64,000 nucleotides of DNA from the NCBI GenBank assembly GCA_903231505.1, contig CAFBRK010000056.1:1-64000 (forward strand). Direction: 5' to 3'. This document shows, piece by piece, positions 45,007 to 54,212 of the stretch; position 1 is the stretch's first letter; every line of letters begins with the position of its first letter. Under the pieces are notes generated by a model, which was not told where the DNA came from, did not search any database, and worked only from the letters and a program-made list of their open reading frames with translations. The translations under genes were made by a program, and so were the position numbers. Source of the stretch: Olavius algarvensis associated proteobacterium Delta 3 (GTDB lineage: Bacteria > Desulfobacterota > Desulfobacteria > Desulfobacterales > CAFBRK01).

Positions 45007-45900
45007 TTACGATTCCACTGTAATCCGGCTGCTGATACAGGCATGGCAGGATCCCGAGCGGATTCTCGCGGCATCGGAAAGGGAAAACACACCGACAATC
45101 TCGGACGAATGGGATCGATTTACAAAAAGACGCTGAACATCCGATAAAATCATTTGCTTGATGGCATCTTCCAGCAGGTCGTCGGCACCGCAGCTTTGAA
45201 CCGGCGAGGACATGATGCTTTCTGCCGGTGTTTGCGGATCGATTCCGTGCTTGTAGGCCAGGGTCAAATCCGTTTTCGAAATGACGCCGCAAGGGGTCTG
45301 AGCGCCATCCCTTACCAGTATCGCGCCAAAGCGATGCATGGACAGTTCTTCCATCACCTGCAGGATGGATACATCATTAAGAACGGCTTTCACCTCCGCG
45401 GTCATGACGTCGTTGACGATGAAGCGCTTAAAGGCATCCGTATGTGGTTCTTTCCTCTTTAGCCGAATATGGCTGAGTTCACAATCATGGCAGTACCGGT
45501 ACAACAGCCCCACAATATCCGGATAGGCCAGCGCGCCGACAACCTGCGCGTCGTCCGGGCCCATGACGTATAATCGATAAATGCCTTTGGTGCGCATACG
45601 TTCAAGCGCTTTTTCAAGGGCATCTTCTTCGTGGCAAAACAGGGGGGGGGCGCTCATAATATCTTCCACCGGGGTGTCGATAGGGATTCCGGCATAGTAG
45701 GCGCCCATGATATCCGTTTTGGAGAGGACCCCGATGGGCCGGTCGTCGTGATCCGTCGTCAGGAGCGCATTTATTTTATATTTAATCAACGCGTTGATGC
45801 TGTTTGAAATGGTGGTCTCCTTGGGCAACCGGATGATTTGGCGGCGCATCGCCTGGCTGGCCACAAGACCGCTGAGCGTATTATTGGATGGTTTTGGCAT
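45007..45900 (-). CDS. CBS-domain protein, four CBS motifs
   Basis: This 297-residue soluble protein is built from two CBS pairs (for example INALLTTDHDDRPIGVLSKTDI and FGAILVRDGAQTPCGVISKTDL). CBS pairs bind adenosyl nucleotides and act as energy sensors. The start at 45900 has AGGGAACGC upstream and sits seven bases after the second CBS gene; they are co-transcribed. No effector domain is attached, so its partner is unknown. Confidence 0.88.
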   Translation of the reverse strand: MPKPSNNTLSGLVASQAMRRQIIRLPKETTISNSINALIKYKINALLTTDHDDRPIGVLSKTDIMGAYYAGIPIDTPVEDIMSAPPLFCHEEDALEKALERMRTKGIYRLYVMGPDDAQVVGALAYPDIVGLLYRYCHDCELSHIRLKRKEPHTDAFKRFIVNDVMTAEVKAVLNDVSILQVMEELSMHRFGAILVRDGAQTPCGVISKTDLTLAYKHGIDPQTPAESIMSSPVQSCGADDLLEDAIKQMILSDVQRLFVNRSHSSEIVGVFSLSDAARIRSGSCHACISSRITVES

Positions 45901-45907
45901 GCGTTCC

Positions 45908-46381
45908 CTAGTTTTCGGCGAACCGGTCCAAAAGGTTGTAGAAAAGATCCGAAAGATACACGATACCCAAAATTTGCCCATTTTCCACCACCGGCAGGCG
46001 ACGTACATGCTTTTTGATCATGATGTCGAGGATCATGAAAATATGCGTCTGCGGGGTGATGGTCAGGACCTCCGAGCTCATGAGGTCACCCACCTGGACG
46101 GATTTCGTCTTCTCACACGCCGCGTCCACAATGCCGGGAATGTCGATATCATCCATCATCCCCCAGATATGGGTATGTTTCGGCCGCATAAAGAGCAGGA
46201 TGTCATACATGGATATCAGACCAGCCAGGCTCCCTTCCGAATCGACGACCATCATGCCGAATATCTTACGGCCTTCTTCCCGGGAGGCCTGCTTGAACAG
46301 GCGGACCGCGTCACTGACGGGCGTCTCCGGAGTCAGAGTGTGAAATCGAGTGGTCATGATGTCTATGGCGGATGTTTTCAT
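45908..46381 (-). CDS. CBS-domain protein, one CBS pair
   Basis: This 157-residue protein has one CBS pair (FGMMVVDSEGSLAGLISMYDI and RRLPVVENGQILGIVYLSDL). GTAAGGAC precedes ATG 46381. It is the first gene of a two-gene operon with the longer CBS protein. Confidence 0.9.
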   Translation of the reverse strand: MKTSAIDIMTTRFHTLTPETPVSDAVRLFKQASREEGRKIFGMMVVDSEGSLAGLISMYDILLFMRPKHTHIWGMMDDIDIPGIVDAACEKTKSVQVGDLMSSEVLTITPQTHIFMILDIMIKKHVRRLPVVENGQILGIVYLSDLFYNLLDRFAEN

Positions 46382-46558
46382 GCGGTTGTCCTTACGGCAG
46401 ATCACTGGAAATGCAGACAAAAAACGGCAGGGCTATTTCTGATCCGGTTCACGATCTGTAAGGCATGGGAGGCGGGAATCTGGTTTTTTGCGTGTACAGT
46501 AGATAGGGTCAGATTCTGTGAAACTCATCAGACGTTTCCGCCAGTATTAGGATTCGGC

Positions 46559-47338
46559 TTAATTTCGCTTCTTTATTCGGAAACCGGCAAGGCCGATTAA
46601 CCCAAACCCCAGAAGCCATATTGCGCCGGGTATGGGAATGACATTTTCGCCGGCCCCGAAACCGCCCGTATACACATCGCTTCCCGGAGTAAAGGACAGG
46701 GTGGAAAAGATTTCTTCTACGGGTAGACTACCAGTACCGTAATCGATGTGACCTGAAACGTTGTTGGAATCATCAATCATCAGGGAAAGGGTAAAATCCG
46801 TAGAACCAAATGGAAGCGGTGTCGGAACACCGGCGGTGTTGAGGTCACCCCAGGTCGCAATCGGCACACCCCCGGGGAATATGTATATGGACATATAGAC
46901 TTCCTCCGGTATTATCGGACTGGCGCTGGTGGCATAAAAGTTACCGATGGAAATATTGAAATATGTATCTTCATACAATCCATCATTGATCTCAAAGGAG
47001 GCGGTGACGCTGCCCCCGCTGCCGGAGACAAAAAAATGGGCACTCCGGTCCAGTGCCGCAGCGATGGCATTCCGACCGCGATCGACTCCGGCATCGTCGC
47101 TGTTCAATTCCAGGGACCCGCCGCTTTCGCGATTGGGGCCAAAGGCAGCTCCCGGCCACAATACATAATCGGCCCCCGACTCAGGCCCGGAGGGCGGCTC
47201 GATGCCGTCGCCAAAACTATCCGTGTAGCCGTTTTGAGTGAAACTGAGGATGTCATAGATATAGGCCGCCTGTGCCGGGGGGATCATGAGTCCAATGACA
47301 CACAGCATGATCGCCAGTGTGGTATGAAGATGTTTCAT
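46559..47338 (-). CDS. PEP-CTERM-type exported protein
   Basis: This 259-residue protein has an N-terminal signal peptide (to about AQAA, residue 25) and a C-terminal sorting signal made of the motif VIPIPGAIWLLGFG, one hydrophobic helix and a basic tail RIKKRN. This VPLPA/PEP-CTERM type is cut by an exosortase and the protein is exported to the envelope or matrix. The middle is Gly/Ser/Asp-rich beta structure with no known domain. A hairpin-rich leader lies upstream. No exosortase gene is in the window. Confidence 0.88.
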   Translation of the reverse strand: MKHLHTTLAIMLCVIGLMIPPAQAAYIYDILSFTQNGYTDSFGDGIEPPSGPESGADYVLWPGAAFGPNRESGGSLELNSDDAGVDRGRNAIAAALDRSAHFFVSGSGGSVTASFEINDGLYEDTYFNISIGNFYATSASPIIPEEVYMSIYIFPGGVPIATWGDLNTAGVPTPLPFGSTDFTLSLMIDDSNNVSGHIDYGTGSLPVEEIFSTLSFTPGSDVYTGGFGAGENVIPIPGAIWLLGFGLIGLAGFRIKKRN

Positions 47339-47440
47339 GTTGCTTCCTTTTGTACGTGATGGAGACGAACACTTTCATTTTCAAACATGACCGAAGATAC
47401 CGTCGACAACCCGGTCACCCACAGAGAAAATAAGAAGCGG

Positions 47441-47490
47441 CGATAGGGATCACTTCCGCATCGGAAGAGATTCAGACCCATCGCTTTCCG
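47441..47490 (-). promoter_or_regulatory. Structured leader upstream of the PEP-CTERM gene
   Basis: An inner perfect hairpin CTTCCG-CAT-CGGAAG (47453-47467) is enclosed by an outer stem formed by GCGATAGGG (about 47439-47447) and CCCATCGC (about 47478-47485). It lies about 100-150 bases before the start on the transcribed side. It may be an RNA element or a protein-binding site. It does not match a known riboswitch that I recognise. Confidence 0.35.
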
Positions 47491-47609
47491 TCCTCCGACC
47501 ACCCGGAGTCTGTTATTTTAACCTGAAATTCAAAATTTAGTGGGGGAACGTTTCGATATCCAGATCATAAACAGGATCTAAAACCGATTGTCAATATCAA
47601 AAAACCGGA

Positions 47610-48638
47610 TCACCGGTGGTCGACCAGATTTACAGTAACGTTCATGGTGGGTGGGGCAATGGACCGGATAGAGGCTGCTCGCAACACCGGCAACTGCTCG
47701 TCGGAAATCCTGCCTTCAAGCCTCAGGCTCACGATGGCATCTGCCGGTAATTTCCCGAGCGCCCGTCGCAGCTTTCTGGAAAACATGTCTCTGCCCATGG
47801 CGCCGGGACGAAGATTCACAATGACCATGGGCCGGACGGGCAGCTGCCGGAAATTCCAGCTTAACTTTGAAACGCGGTCACTTGGGGCCGGATCGATCCG
47901 AAGAACCAGGTATCCTTTTCTCTCATCTCTTTCAGCGAAGGATACCCGGTCAATGGCCCCGGGGTAGAACACCGTTGAACCCAGTGGTTTTCCCCGCAGA
48001 TCCTTTTCCAAGACCTGGAACCGATGGATATGCCCCGACAGGACCCCCGAAAAAGCCGCAGGGATGTCCCCGGCGCGAATCACCTCCGCTCCCCTTCTAA
48101 AGACATAGTTGGAAGGGCCGACAGTGGCCCCCTCCACACTCTGGTGCATGCACAACAAACGGCATTCCGCATCCTGCTGCCGCCAGCCTGTCTGCTCGAC
48201 GATATGTTTAAACCGGTCCCGAATGTTTTCCCGGACAAACGGGAAGCCTGAAATCGCCAGGGAACGGCCCTTTGCATCCAGACGGAACGTTCGAGGCCGC
48301 GTAAACACGTGAAGATTCGGGTGAACCGAGAATTCGCTGTGGGGAATCCGGGAGCGCTCGTGATTTCCCGGCACGATAAACACCGGGATTCCTCTGTCGG
48401 CTATCGTTTTAAGGGGCTCGAAGACCATTTCCACGAGCCTTCGCGGCACCTTGCTGCGATACAACAGATCTCCCCCGTGGATGACGCCGTCCACCTTCCG
48501 GGCAGCGGCATCACCGAGGACCCGCCTGAAGTTGGCAAAAAACTCAGGGCCCCTGCGTCGCCGTTGGATGCGGGGACAAACGGGCAGATCATATCCCAGG
48601 TGGGTGTCGGACAAAAAAATAAGGCGAATCGGGGTCAT
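47610..48638 (-). CDS. Mre11/SbcD-like metallophosphoesterase
   Basis: This 342-residue protein has all the calcineurin-like metal motifs: DTHLG, GGDLLYRS, GNHE, MHQS and GHIHRFQ. The order and the C-terminal extension resemble the DNA repair exonuclease SbcD/Mre11. No SbcC/Rad50 partner is adjacent. The ATG at 48638 is selected by homology at the N-terminus (IRLIFLSDTHLG); a GTG at 48677 is possible. No good ribosome-binding site is seen. Confidence 0.85.
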   Translation of the reverse strand: MTPIRLIFLSDTHLGYDLPVCPRIQRRRRGPEFFANFRRVLGDAAARKVDGVIHGGDLLYRSKVPRRLVEMVFEPLKTIADRGIPVFIVPGNHERSRIPHSEFSVHPNLHVFTRPRTFRLDAKGRSLAISGFPFVRENIRDRFKHIVEQTGWRQQDAECRLLCMHQSVEGATVGPSNYVFRRGAEVIRAGDIPAAFSGVLSGHIHRFQVLEKDLRGKPLGSTVFYPGAIDRVSFAERDERKGYLVLRIDPAPSDRVSKLSWNFRQLPVRPMVIVNLRPGAMGRDMFSRKLRRALGKLPADAIVSLRLEGRISDEQLPVLRAASIRSIAPPTMNVTVNLVDHR

Positions 48639-48742
48639 ACCCGCATTATGGGCAATGGGGATGACAGATCCGGTCACACGATCGAATGTTGCCCAAAAGA
48701 CCTCTTGGGGAAACGGGACAGAGTTTCTGAACAGAAATTTGA

Positions 48743-48988
48743 GATTATACGGAGGACAAACTTCGGGAAAACCAGCTAAAGCACGGCCTGAAGATTCCCA
48801 TGGCGCATGTATTGGGGGATGCAGAAAACCGGGGAATCCCGGAGATTATGATCACTTATCGCTCAGGCGGCACGCCCTGGAAGGTCGTGATCGATCGATC
48901 CGGAACAGTCGTCTACAACAGCTTTCATATCGAGGTCGAAAAAGCGGTTTCCTTGATTAAACAGCTCACCAGGGTCGGCAATAAATGA
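48743..48988 (+). pseudogene. C-terminal fragment of a TlpA/redoxin-family protein
   Basis: An 80-codon frame reads YRSGGTPWKVVIDRSGTVVYN and then a terminal helix (VEKAVSLIKQL), which is the C-terminal half of a thioredoxin-fold redoxin with its cis-Pro (TPW). The catalytic Cys-x-x-Cys half is missing: a TGA lies at 48740 and the upstream sequence is the divergent metallophosphoesterase spacer. It looks like a remnant of a lost gene. Confidence 0.6.
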
Positions 48989-49105
48989 TGGAAGGCCGTT
49001 CCGATATCGGAACTGGATATTTACCCGCCCGTATTTGTGTCGACGTGGTTTCAATTTGAGCAGGTATGGGACGTCCCAACAGGGTATCGATAATCATCGG
49101 TCCAT

Positions 49106-50350
49106 TCAGGACAAGTTCTCAGACAGTCTTCTCAATACGCTTCCAATTCGGATTTGTTGGGGACAACGTTTTTCTGCCTTGGTGTAATCGGCATTACGTA
49201 CATTTACCTTGACTTCTGTCGGCAACGCATTGAACAACCTCACCGCCGTATCTCGATCCCCATAGCTGAAGTGGTACATGGAATAGCGCATAATATCGCA
49301 GATCGGAACGTCAAGATCGGCCGCTGATTCGCAAATCGTTGCACATCCGGCACAATAACCCGGAGCGGTCCGCAGGGCATAGTGTTCCAATCGTTGTCTG
49401 TCACCCCCGGAGAGCTGTGTCCTGTTCACGGCCGCGGCAACATTGGCCTGGAGGATGGTCATGTTCGGCATGGCCGAGCAGATGCTGGCGATATTCGGAT
49501 TATCCCACACCACCTTGAGTTTCGCCTGTTCGGCGGTATATCCCTTTTTTATCAGTTTTTCGGTCAGTTTCAGGGCGTCATCGGTTTCGGAGCCGATCGA
49601 CGAGTAAAAGTTTGCGGAAAACGCCGCCTGGGTTTTCATGGCCGTCAGTCCGATACCCGCCTCAACACAGGCATCCACCGCCCGTTTCATCTTATCTGTT
49701 ACCATCAACCGGTAATTGTAACTCATCATGATCCCATCGATCCAACCCAGTGTGGCTGCCGCCAGCATACTGTTTTCCATGTTTTTATGGGCGCTGAATC
49801 CGAAAAAACGGATCTTCCCTTGAGCCTTGGCCTTGTCCGCCCACGCCTTGACTTCCCGGGTCAATTCCTTTTTCACATTCGTGACATAATGAATGAAGTA
49901 CATATCCACAGAGGACGTGTTCATCCGTTGAAGGGAGGTGTTTAATGTCTCGGAAAGCTTTTTGGGATTAGAGGTGGCGGCCTTGGTTACCAGGAACACC
50001 TTTTTCCGGTCGTCGGGGAAACGGGAAAAGTACTTACCGATGGCCTTTTCATTTTTTCCCCATTTGTAGGAGTCCGCGGTATCCCAATAAGTGACGCCCA
50101 TTTTAAAGGCCTGCCGGAACATTAACTGGTCGGACGGGTTTAGCACACCGCCCAGTGAAAGGATGGAGACCTTTTCGCCTGTTTTTCCAAACGGTCGCCT
50201 CGGCACAACCATCTGCCCAGGCCCGCTGGTTAAAGCGCCGGCCTGTGCCTTCACGGCAGCACCTGCGGGCACCAATAGGGATCCCAAACCGGCTGTGCCG
50301 GCAATTTTCATAAAGCCTCGCCGTGAAACCTGCTTTCTTTTGCCAGACAT
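49106..50350 (-). CDS. Tat-exported aldo/keto reductase
   Basis: This 414-residue protein has a Tat signal (SRRGFMKIAG near the start), then an AKR barrel with the catalytic DTADSY, K (VFLVTKA) and HY (MYFIHYVTN) and a C-terminal cysteine cluster GYCAGCATICE, like the AKR/ferredoxin hybrids of anaerobes. Exported AKR enzymes probably reduce periplasmic carbonyl compounds or act with an electron donor. The gene stands alone. The substrate is unknown. Confidence 0.9.
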   Translation of the reverse strand: MSGKRKQVSRRGFMKIAGTAGLGSLLVPAGAAVKAQAGALTSGPGQMVVPRRPFGKTGEKVSILSLGGVLNPSDQLMFRQAFKMGVTYWDTADSYKWGKNEKAIGKYFSRFPDDRKKVFLVTKAATSNPKKLSETLNTSLQRMNTSSVDMYFIHYVTNVKKELTREVKAWADKAKAQGKIRFFGFSAHKNMENSMLAAATLGWIDGIMMSYNYRLMVTDKMKRAVDACVEAGIGLTAMKTQAAFSANFYSSIGSETDDALKLTEKLIKKGYTAEQAKLKVVWDNPNIASICSAMPNMTILQANVAAAVNRTQLSGGDRQRLEHYALRTAPGYCAGCATICESAADLDVPICDIMRYSMYHFSYGDRDTAVRLFNALPTEVKVNVRNADYTKAEKRCPQQIRIGSVLRRLSENLS

Positions 50351-50499
50351 ACTCGATGTCTCCTTTTGTTAGATAAAGCCACTGTCCACAATGGTAGTAT
50401 ATATCTTTCATTACTGTTTTGGCGTTGGGCACGCATCCCCGTTTCCGTTTTCAATAACAAAAACATTAGGATTTCGAAATACCTTCTCATCGACGATTT

Positions 50500-50919
50500 T
50501 TAAATTCTGTTTCTATCTGCTTTCCGGACGAATCTGCTACCGATAACAATGGATGCGGCCACGCCGACCGAATCCGCCAGAAAGTCGATAAATGAGCAAT
50601 TCCTATTGGGTACGAAGCCTTGATGAATTTCGTCTGAAGCGGCATAACAAACCCCAATTAGAATAAGTATGAAAATTGTAGACAACGGATAAGGCGTCTT
50701 GGCGCTCCAAGGATAAGCGGCAAGCAGCAATGAGAGCCCGAACAAGAAATACGCAAGGAAATGAAAAATGAGATCATTGAAAGAAATTTCATCCAGTGGC
50801 AGGTCGATCCGTTCGAGTGAGGAAAAATAAAATATTAATAAGGCCATAGCAATGGAAGGGAGACCGAAAACCAGTTTTTTGGCAAGAGGATATTTCTGAT
50901 GTTGTGCCATGTTCATCAT
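50500..50919 (-). CDS. VanZ-like membrane protein
   Basis: This roughly 139-residue protein has about four helices and the VanZ motif YAASDEIHQGFVPNR with FIDFLADSVGV. ATGs at 50919, 50916 and 50910 are equally possible. VanZ-family proteins are membrane proteins with poorly known function, often linked to envelope stress or extracellular polysaccharide. It follows hpnK on the same strand. Confidence 0.85.
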   Translation of the reverse strand: MMNMAQHQKYPLAKKLVFGLPSIAMALLIFYFSSLERIDLPLDEISFNDLIFHFLAYFLFGLSLLLAAYPWSAKTPYPLSTIFILILIGVCYAASDEIHQGFVPNRNCSFIDFLADSVGVAASIVIGSRFVRKADRNRI

Positions 50920-50985
50920 CGTGATGAATGCATCGTCCACACAAGAACATGCTGAATACATCGACAATTATGTGTAAGTATCGAA

Positions 50986-51795
50986 TTAACGAAGATCACT
51001 GAAACAGCCCAATGTCACATTTTCATTCCGTAAAAGCGCTTTTACCTTCGGGCTAACCAAGGCCTCGAACTCGCCGGTGGAAGGGTGGCGTTGCACCAGA
51101 TTATCGCGTGCGGCAACCGCTGGATGGCAAAATATTTCCGTGACCCCGGATTTCAGTTTCGGTATGAGGCGCAGCCAGGTATCCTCATGCATGGCGTCGT
51201 TTTCATAGAGTCCGAACACTTCCCGGTTGTGGGCGATACCGGATCTGGCGAGTTTGACTTTCAGGTTGATGATCCAGGGAAACATCACCGCGGCCATGGC
51301 AGCGGTGCTTGGGGTCAGTGTCCGTAGTCCCTGCAGAGGCAAGCGGATTGCCGGGATGTCGAATTCCTTGGCCAGTTCGGCAACGATACCCGCAACGGTT
51401 GGATGAATGTGCAGATGATGATGGCTGTTGAGATGATCCATTTCCAGACCGAAGGACCGGAATTTCTCTACCTGGGCCCTGGACTCCTTTCCCAGCTGAC
51501 GCCTGGCGCAAGCGGAGAAGAAATATCGGGCGCCTCCCGCAGCCGGATCGCTGGAAAAGCGCCGGTTCTCATCCACCAGTTCCGGAATCTCCGTTTTTGG
51601 AAGTACTGAAATTCCGTCAATCAGCACCAGGTGCAGCCCCACTCTCAACCCCGGATTTTCCGTGGCCAGGGCAACGGCCTCATCCACCGCTTCTCCGGAG
51701 ACCATGAGGCTCGCGCAGGTGAGGATGCCCCTTTGGTGAGCCGCGATGACGGCGGCATTGATTTCCGCGGAGCGTCCGAAATCATCGGCAGTCAC
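50986..51795 (-). CDS. hpnK: Hopanoid-associated deacetylase HpnK
   Basis: This 269-residue YdjC/ChbG-type deacetylase has TADDFG at the start, the metal histidines in HLNSHHHLHIHP, and a late FCHPA motif. HpnK removes the acetyl group from the GlcNAc that HpnI adds to bacteriohopanetetrol. The start is GTG 51795, overlapping the hpnI stop by four bases (GTGA), so translation is coupled. Confidence 0.9.
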   Translation of the reverse strand: MTADDFGRSAEINAAVIAAHQRGILTCASLMVSGEAVDEAVALATENPGLRVGLHLVLIDGISVLPKTEIPELVDENRRFSSDPAAGGARYFFSACARRQLGKESRAQVEKFRSFGLEMDHLNSHHHLHIHPTVAGIVAELAKEFDIPAIRLPLQGLRTLTPSTAAMAAVMFPWIINLKVKLARSGIAHNREVFGLYENDAMHEDTWLRLIPKLKSGVTEIFCHPAVAARDNLVQRHPSTGEFEALVSPKVKALLRNENVTLGCFSDLR

Positions 51796-52946
51796 GATGA
51801 CCCGTTTAAACGGGCTTCTTTCATTTTTCCCTTTTCGAGTATGTATGGTTTGCCTCTCCAGTAAGTGTGGCGTTTAAACAGGCTGGCGAGCCAGACGAAA
51901 ATCCCGAAACAATCCCGAACCGGCAGCAGCCAGATATTTCGAAAACCGTCGATGTCTTTCAGCAACGCAGCGTTCACCATGCCGGTGACCAGTCGGATGC
52001 CGACCGTCCCGATCAGAATCGGCAATCCATGGGCACCGCCGAGCAGCGTGTAAAGCAACGCAAACGGAACCCCGCGCACCAGCAGCGTCAAGAAGAACCC
52101 GGGGAAGTTTACCGACTTTGTGTTGTGATCCCAGTAGACCTGGTGGCGCCACCAGACGTGAAAAGACGGAATATCCACATCCATGTTCACGGAATAGGGG
52201 ATGAGCTTCATCCGGTATCCTTTTTCCATCAGGCGTCTGGCCAGTTCATAATCCTCGACAAAGTAGTCCCCCAGCGGCTTCCATCCGCCCACCGCGTCCA
52301 GGGCCTCCCTGGAAATGGCCATGGTAGCGCCGGGGCAGACAATGGAAGCTCCGGTCACGTAGGCAAATATCATGGCGGGCACAAAGTCGCTGTTGTAGGT
52401 CAGCAGCTCCAGGGTTTCCAGGGTGCCCGACGGCCGCCAGGCCCGGTAGAGGGAGCACACCATGTCGATATTGCCGCCCGTCATCGGCCTTACGATGGAA
52501 CGGAGATAGTCCGGCGCCAGGTGCATGTCGCTGTCTGAGATGACGAATACCTCCCCCCTGGCCCGGGCACAGGCGTTATACAGGTTGTTGACCTTGCCGT
52601 TGACGCCGATTTCATTGTTGTCGACAACCACTCTGATCGTATCGTCTTTCAGGGCCCGGCGGAGCCCGTTTACAACGTCCAAGGCAGGATCCATTTTATC
52701 CTGCAAAGCGTATATGACCTCGTAATCCGGGTAGTCCTGGTTGCAGGCGGTGACCAGGTTCTCGGCCAGATTCTTCTCCAACCCGCAGACAGGCTTGATC
52801 ACGGACGCTGCCGGATAGTTATCTAGGGGCGGATTCCGGCGTGACGATTTTCCGGAAGAGGCCATGAACCGGTATACGCAGACGCCGGTCGCCAGCCAGA
52901 AGCCGATGGAAAAGACAATGGGAAGCAGCAGAAGGTACAAAATCAT
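51792..52946 (-). CDS. hpnI: Hopanoid glycosyltransferase HpnI
   Basis: This 384-residue ceramide-glucosyltransferase-like GT has an N-terminal helix, VIKPVCGLEKNLAENL, the metal motif SDSDMHL, the acceptor motif EDYELARR and WWRHQVYWDH, and C-terminal membrane helices. HpnI adds N-acetylglucosamine to bacteriohopanetetrol. It is the first gene before hpnK. Confidence 0.93.
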   Translation of the reverse strand: MILYLLLLPIVFSIGFWLATGVCVYRFMASSGKSSRRNPPLDNYPAASVIKPVCGLEKNLAENLVTACNQDYPDYEVIYALQDKMDPALDVVNGLRRALKDDTIRVVVDNNEIGVNGKVNNLYNACARARGEVFVISDSDMHLAPDYLRSIVRPMTGGNIDMVCSLYRAWRPSGTLETLELLTYNSDFVPAMIFAYVTGASIVCPGATMAISREALDAVGGWKPLGDYFVEDYELARRLMEKGYRMKLIPYSVNMDVDIPSFHVWWRHQVYWDHNTKSVNFPGFFLTLLVRGVPFALLYTLLGGAHGLPILIGTVGIRLVTGMVNAALLKDIDGFRNIWLLPVRDCFGIFVWLASLFKRHTYWRGKPYILEKGKMKEARLNGSS

Positions 52947-53075
52947 TGGAAAATACGCCCGTCAGTTGGCACCCCAAGCCAGGGCCACCTATCGATTCGG
53001 AGTGGCGTCAATTTTTATCCCCCTCACCTCTCCCAAGCTGGGTGTATAGACTGGGAAGAGGAACGAATATCCCTC

Positions 53076-53104
53076 CTAATTTCTCTCCCGTGGAGAGGAA
53101 TTAG
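53076..53104. repeat. 13-bp hairpin in the hpnA-hpnI spacer
   Basis: CTAATTTCTCTCC and GGAGAGGAATTAG pair around CGT with one G-T position. The surrounding sequence (53105-53170) is low-complexity words such as CCAATTCTCCAA and ACACTCCATTACACC. No gene is present. Confidence 0.55.
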
Positions 53105-53222
53105 CCAATATTCCAATTCTCCAATGCGTCAGTTCTCCAACACTCCATTACACCAGCACTCCATAGACAGAAGCAGCACCAAAGTTTTCAAAGTAACCAT
53201 CGTCCCGGTCTCCTGCCGAAGT

Positions 53223-54212
53223 TCAGAAGTACCCCTGGCCTTTGAACCACGCCACTGCATCTCGGAAGGCGTCACCCACCGGACGGTGTTTGTAGCCGAG
53301 TTCAGTTTTTGCCCGCGCGGAGGTAAAGAACATGCGTTTTTTGGCCAGGCGCACACCGTCCACGGTCACTCGCGGTTCACCGCCGCCGAACAATCGGGCC
53401 CATCCCTCCAGCAGGTAGGCGATGGGCATGACCAGATTGTGGGGCAATTGTACTCTTGGCGGGGGCCTGCCGGTAATGGCGGATATTTCTTCGAATATGT
53501 CTTTCAAGGTGAGGTTTTCACCCCCCAGAACATAGCGTCTTCCGATGAGGCCTTTCTCGAAGGCCAGCAGATGCCCATCGGCCACGTCACCCACATGCAC
53601 GATGTTTAGCCCGGTGTCCACATACGCGGGCATTCGGCCTGCCGCGGCGTCCAGAACCATCCGGCCGGTGGGCGTCGGTTTAATATCCCTCGGCCCCACC
53701 GGTGTCGACGGATTTACGATAACCGCCGGCAGATTCGCTTCCGTGACGAGCCGCTGGACTTCTGCTTCGGCAAGAAATTTGGAACGCTTGTAGTGCCCGA
53801 TCATATCGTCCAATGCAACCGGTGTCTCTTCGTCGGCGGGACTCCCATCCGCCTCGAAACCGAGGGTGGCAACGCTGCTGGTATAGACAATCCGCCGGAC
53901 CCCCGCCTCCAGGGCGGCCGTCATCAACTGCCGGGTCCCGTTCACATTGACATCATACATGCCGGAGGGCTCCGGCACCCATAGACGGTAATCCGCGGCC
54001 ACATGAAACAGGCCGTCGCACCCGCTGAGGGCCGGCGCGAGGGATTCCGGCGAAGCCAGATCTCCGACGACGGGCTTTGCGTCCTGGCGCTCAAGATTAC
54101 GGAGGTCGCTGGTCGGGCGCACCAGAGCCCGCACGTTGTGCCCCTCCCTGACAAGCCTCCGCAGTACCGCCGATCCGACAAATCCGCTGGCACCGGTGAT
54201 TAGAATTTGCAT
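53223..54212 (-). CDS. hpnA: Hopanoid-associated sugar epimerase/dehydratase HpnA
   Basis: This 329-residue extended SDR begins with the Rossmann motif GASGFVGSAVLRRL and has the YKRSK catalytic pair near residue 143 and the HpnA-typical TPTGRMVLDAAAGRMPAYVD (within 177-197) with NIVHVGDVADGH. The substrate is not established; it probably provides a modified nucleotide sugar for hopanoid glycosylation. Gene order HpnA-HpnI-HpnK, all minus strand, supports the role. Confidence 0.92.
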   Translation of the reverse strand: MQILITGASGFVGSAVLRRLVREGHNVRALVRPTSDLRNLERQDAKPVVGDLASPESLAPALSGCDGLFHVAADYRLWVPEPSGMYDVNVNGTRQLMTAALEAGVRRIVYTSSVATLGFEADGSPADEETPVALDDMIGHYKRSKFLAEAEVQRLVTEANLPAVIVNPSTPVGPRDIKPTPTGRMVLDAAAGRMPAYVDTGLNIVHVGDVADGHLLAFEKGLIGRRYVLGGENLTLKDIFEEISAITGRPPPRVQLPHNLVMPIAYLLEGWARLFGGGEPRVTVDGVRLAKKRMFFTSARAKTELGYKHRPVGDAFRDAVAWFKGQGYF

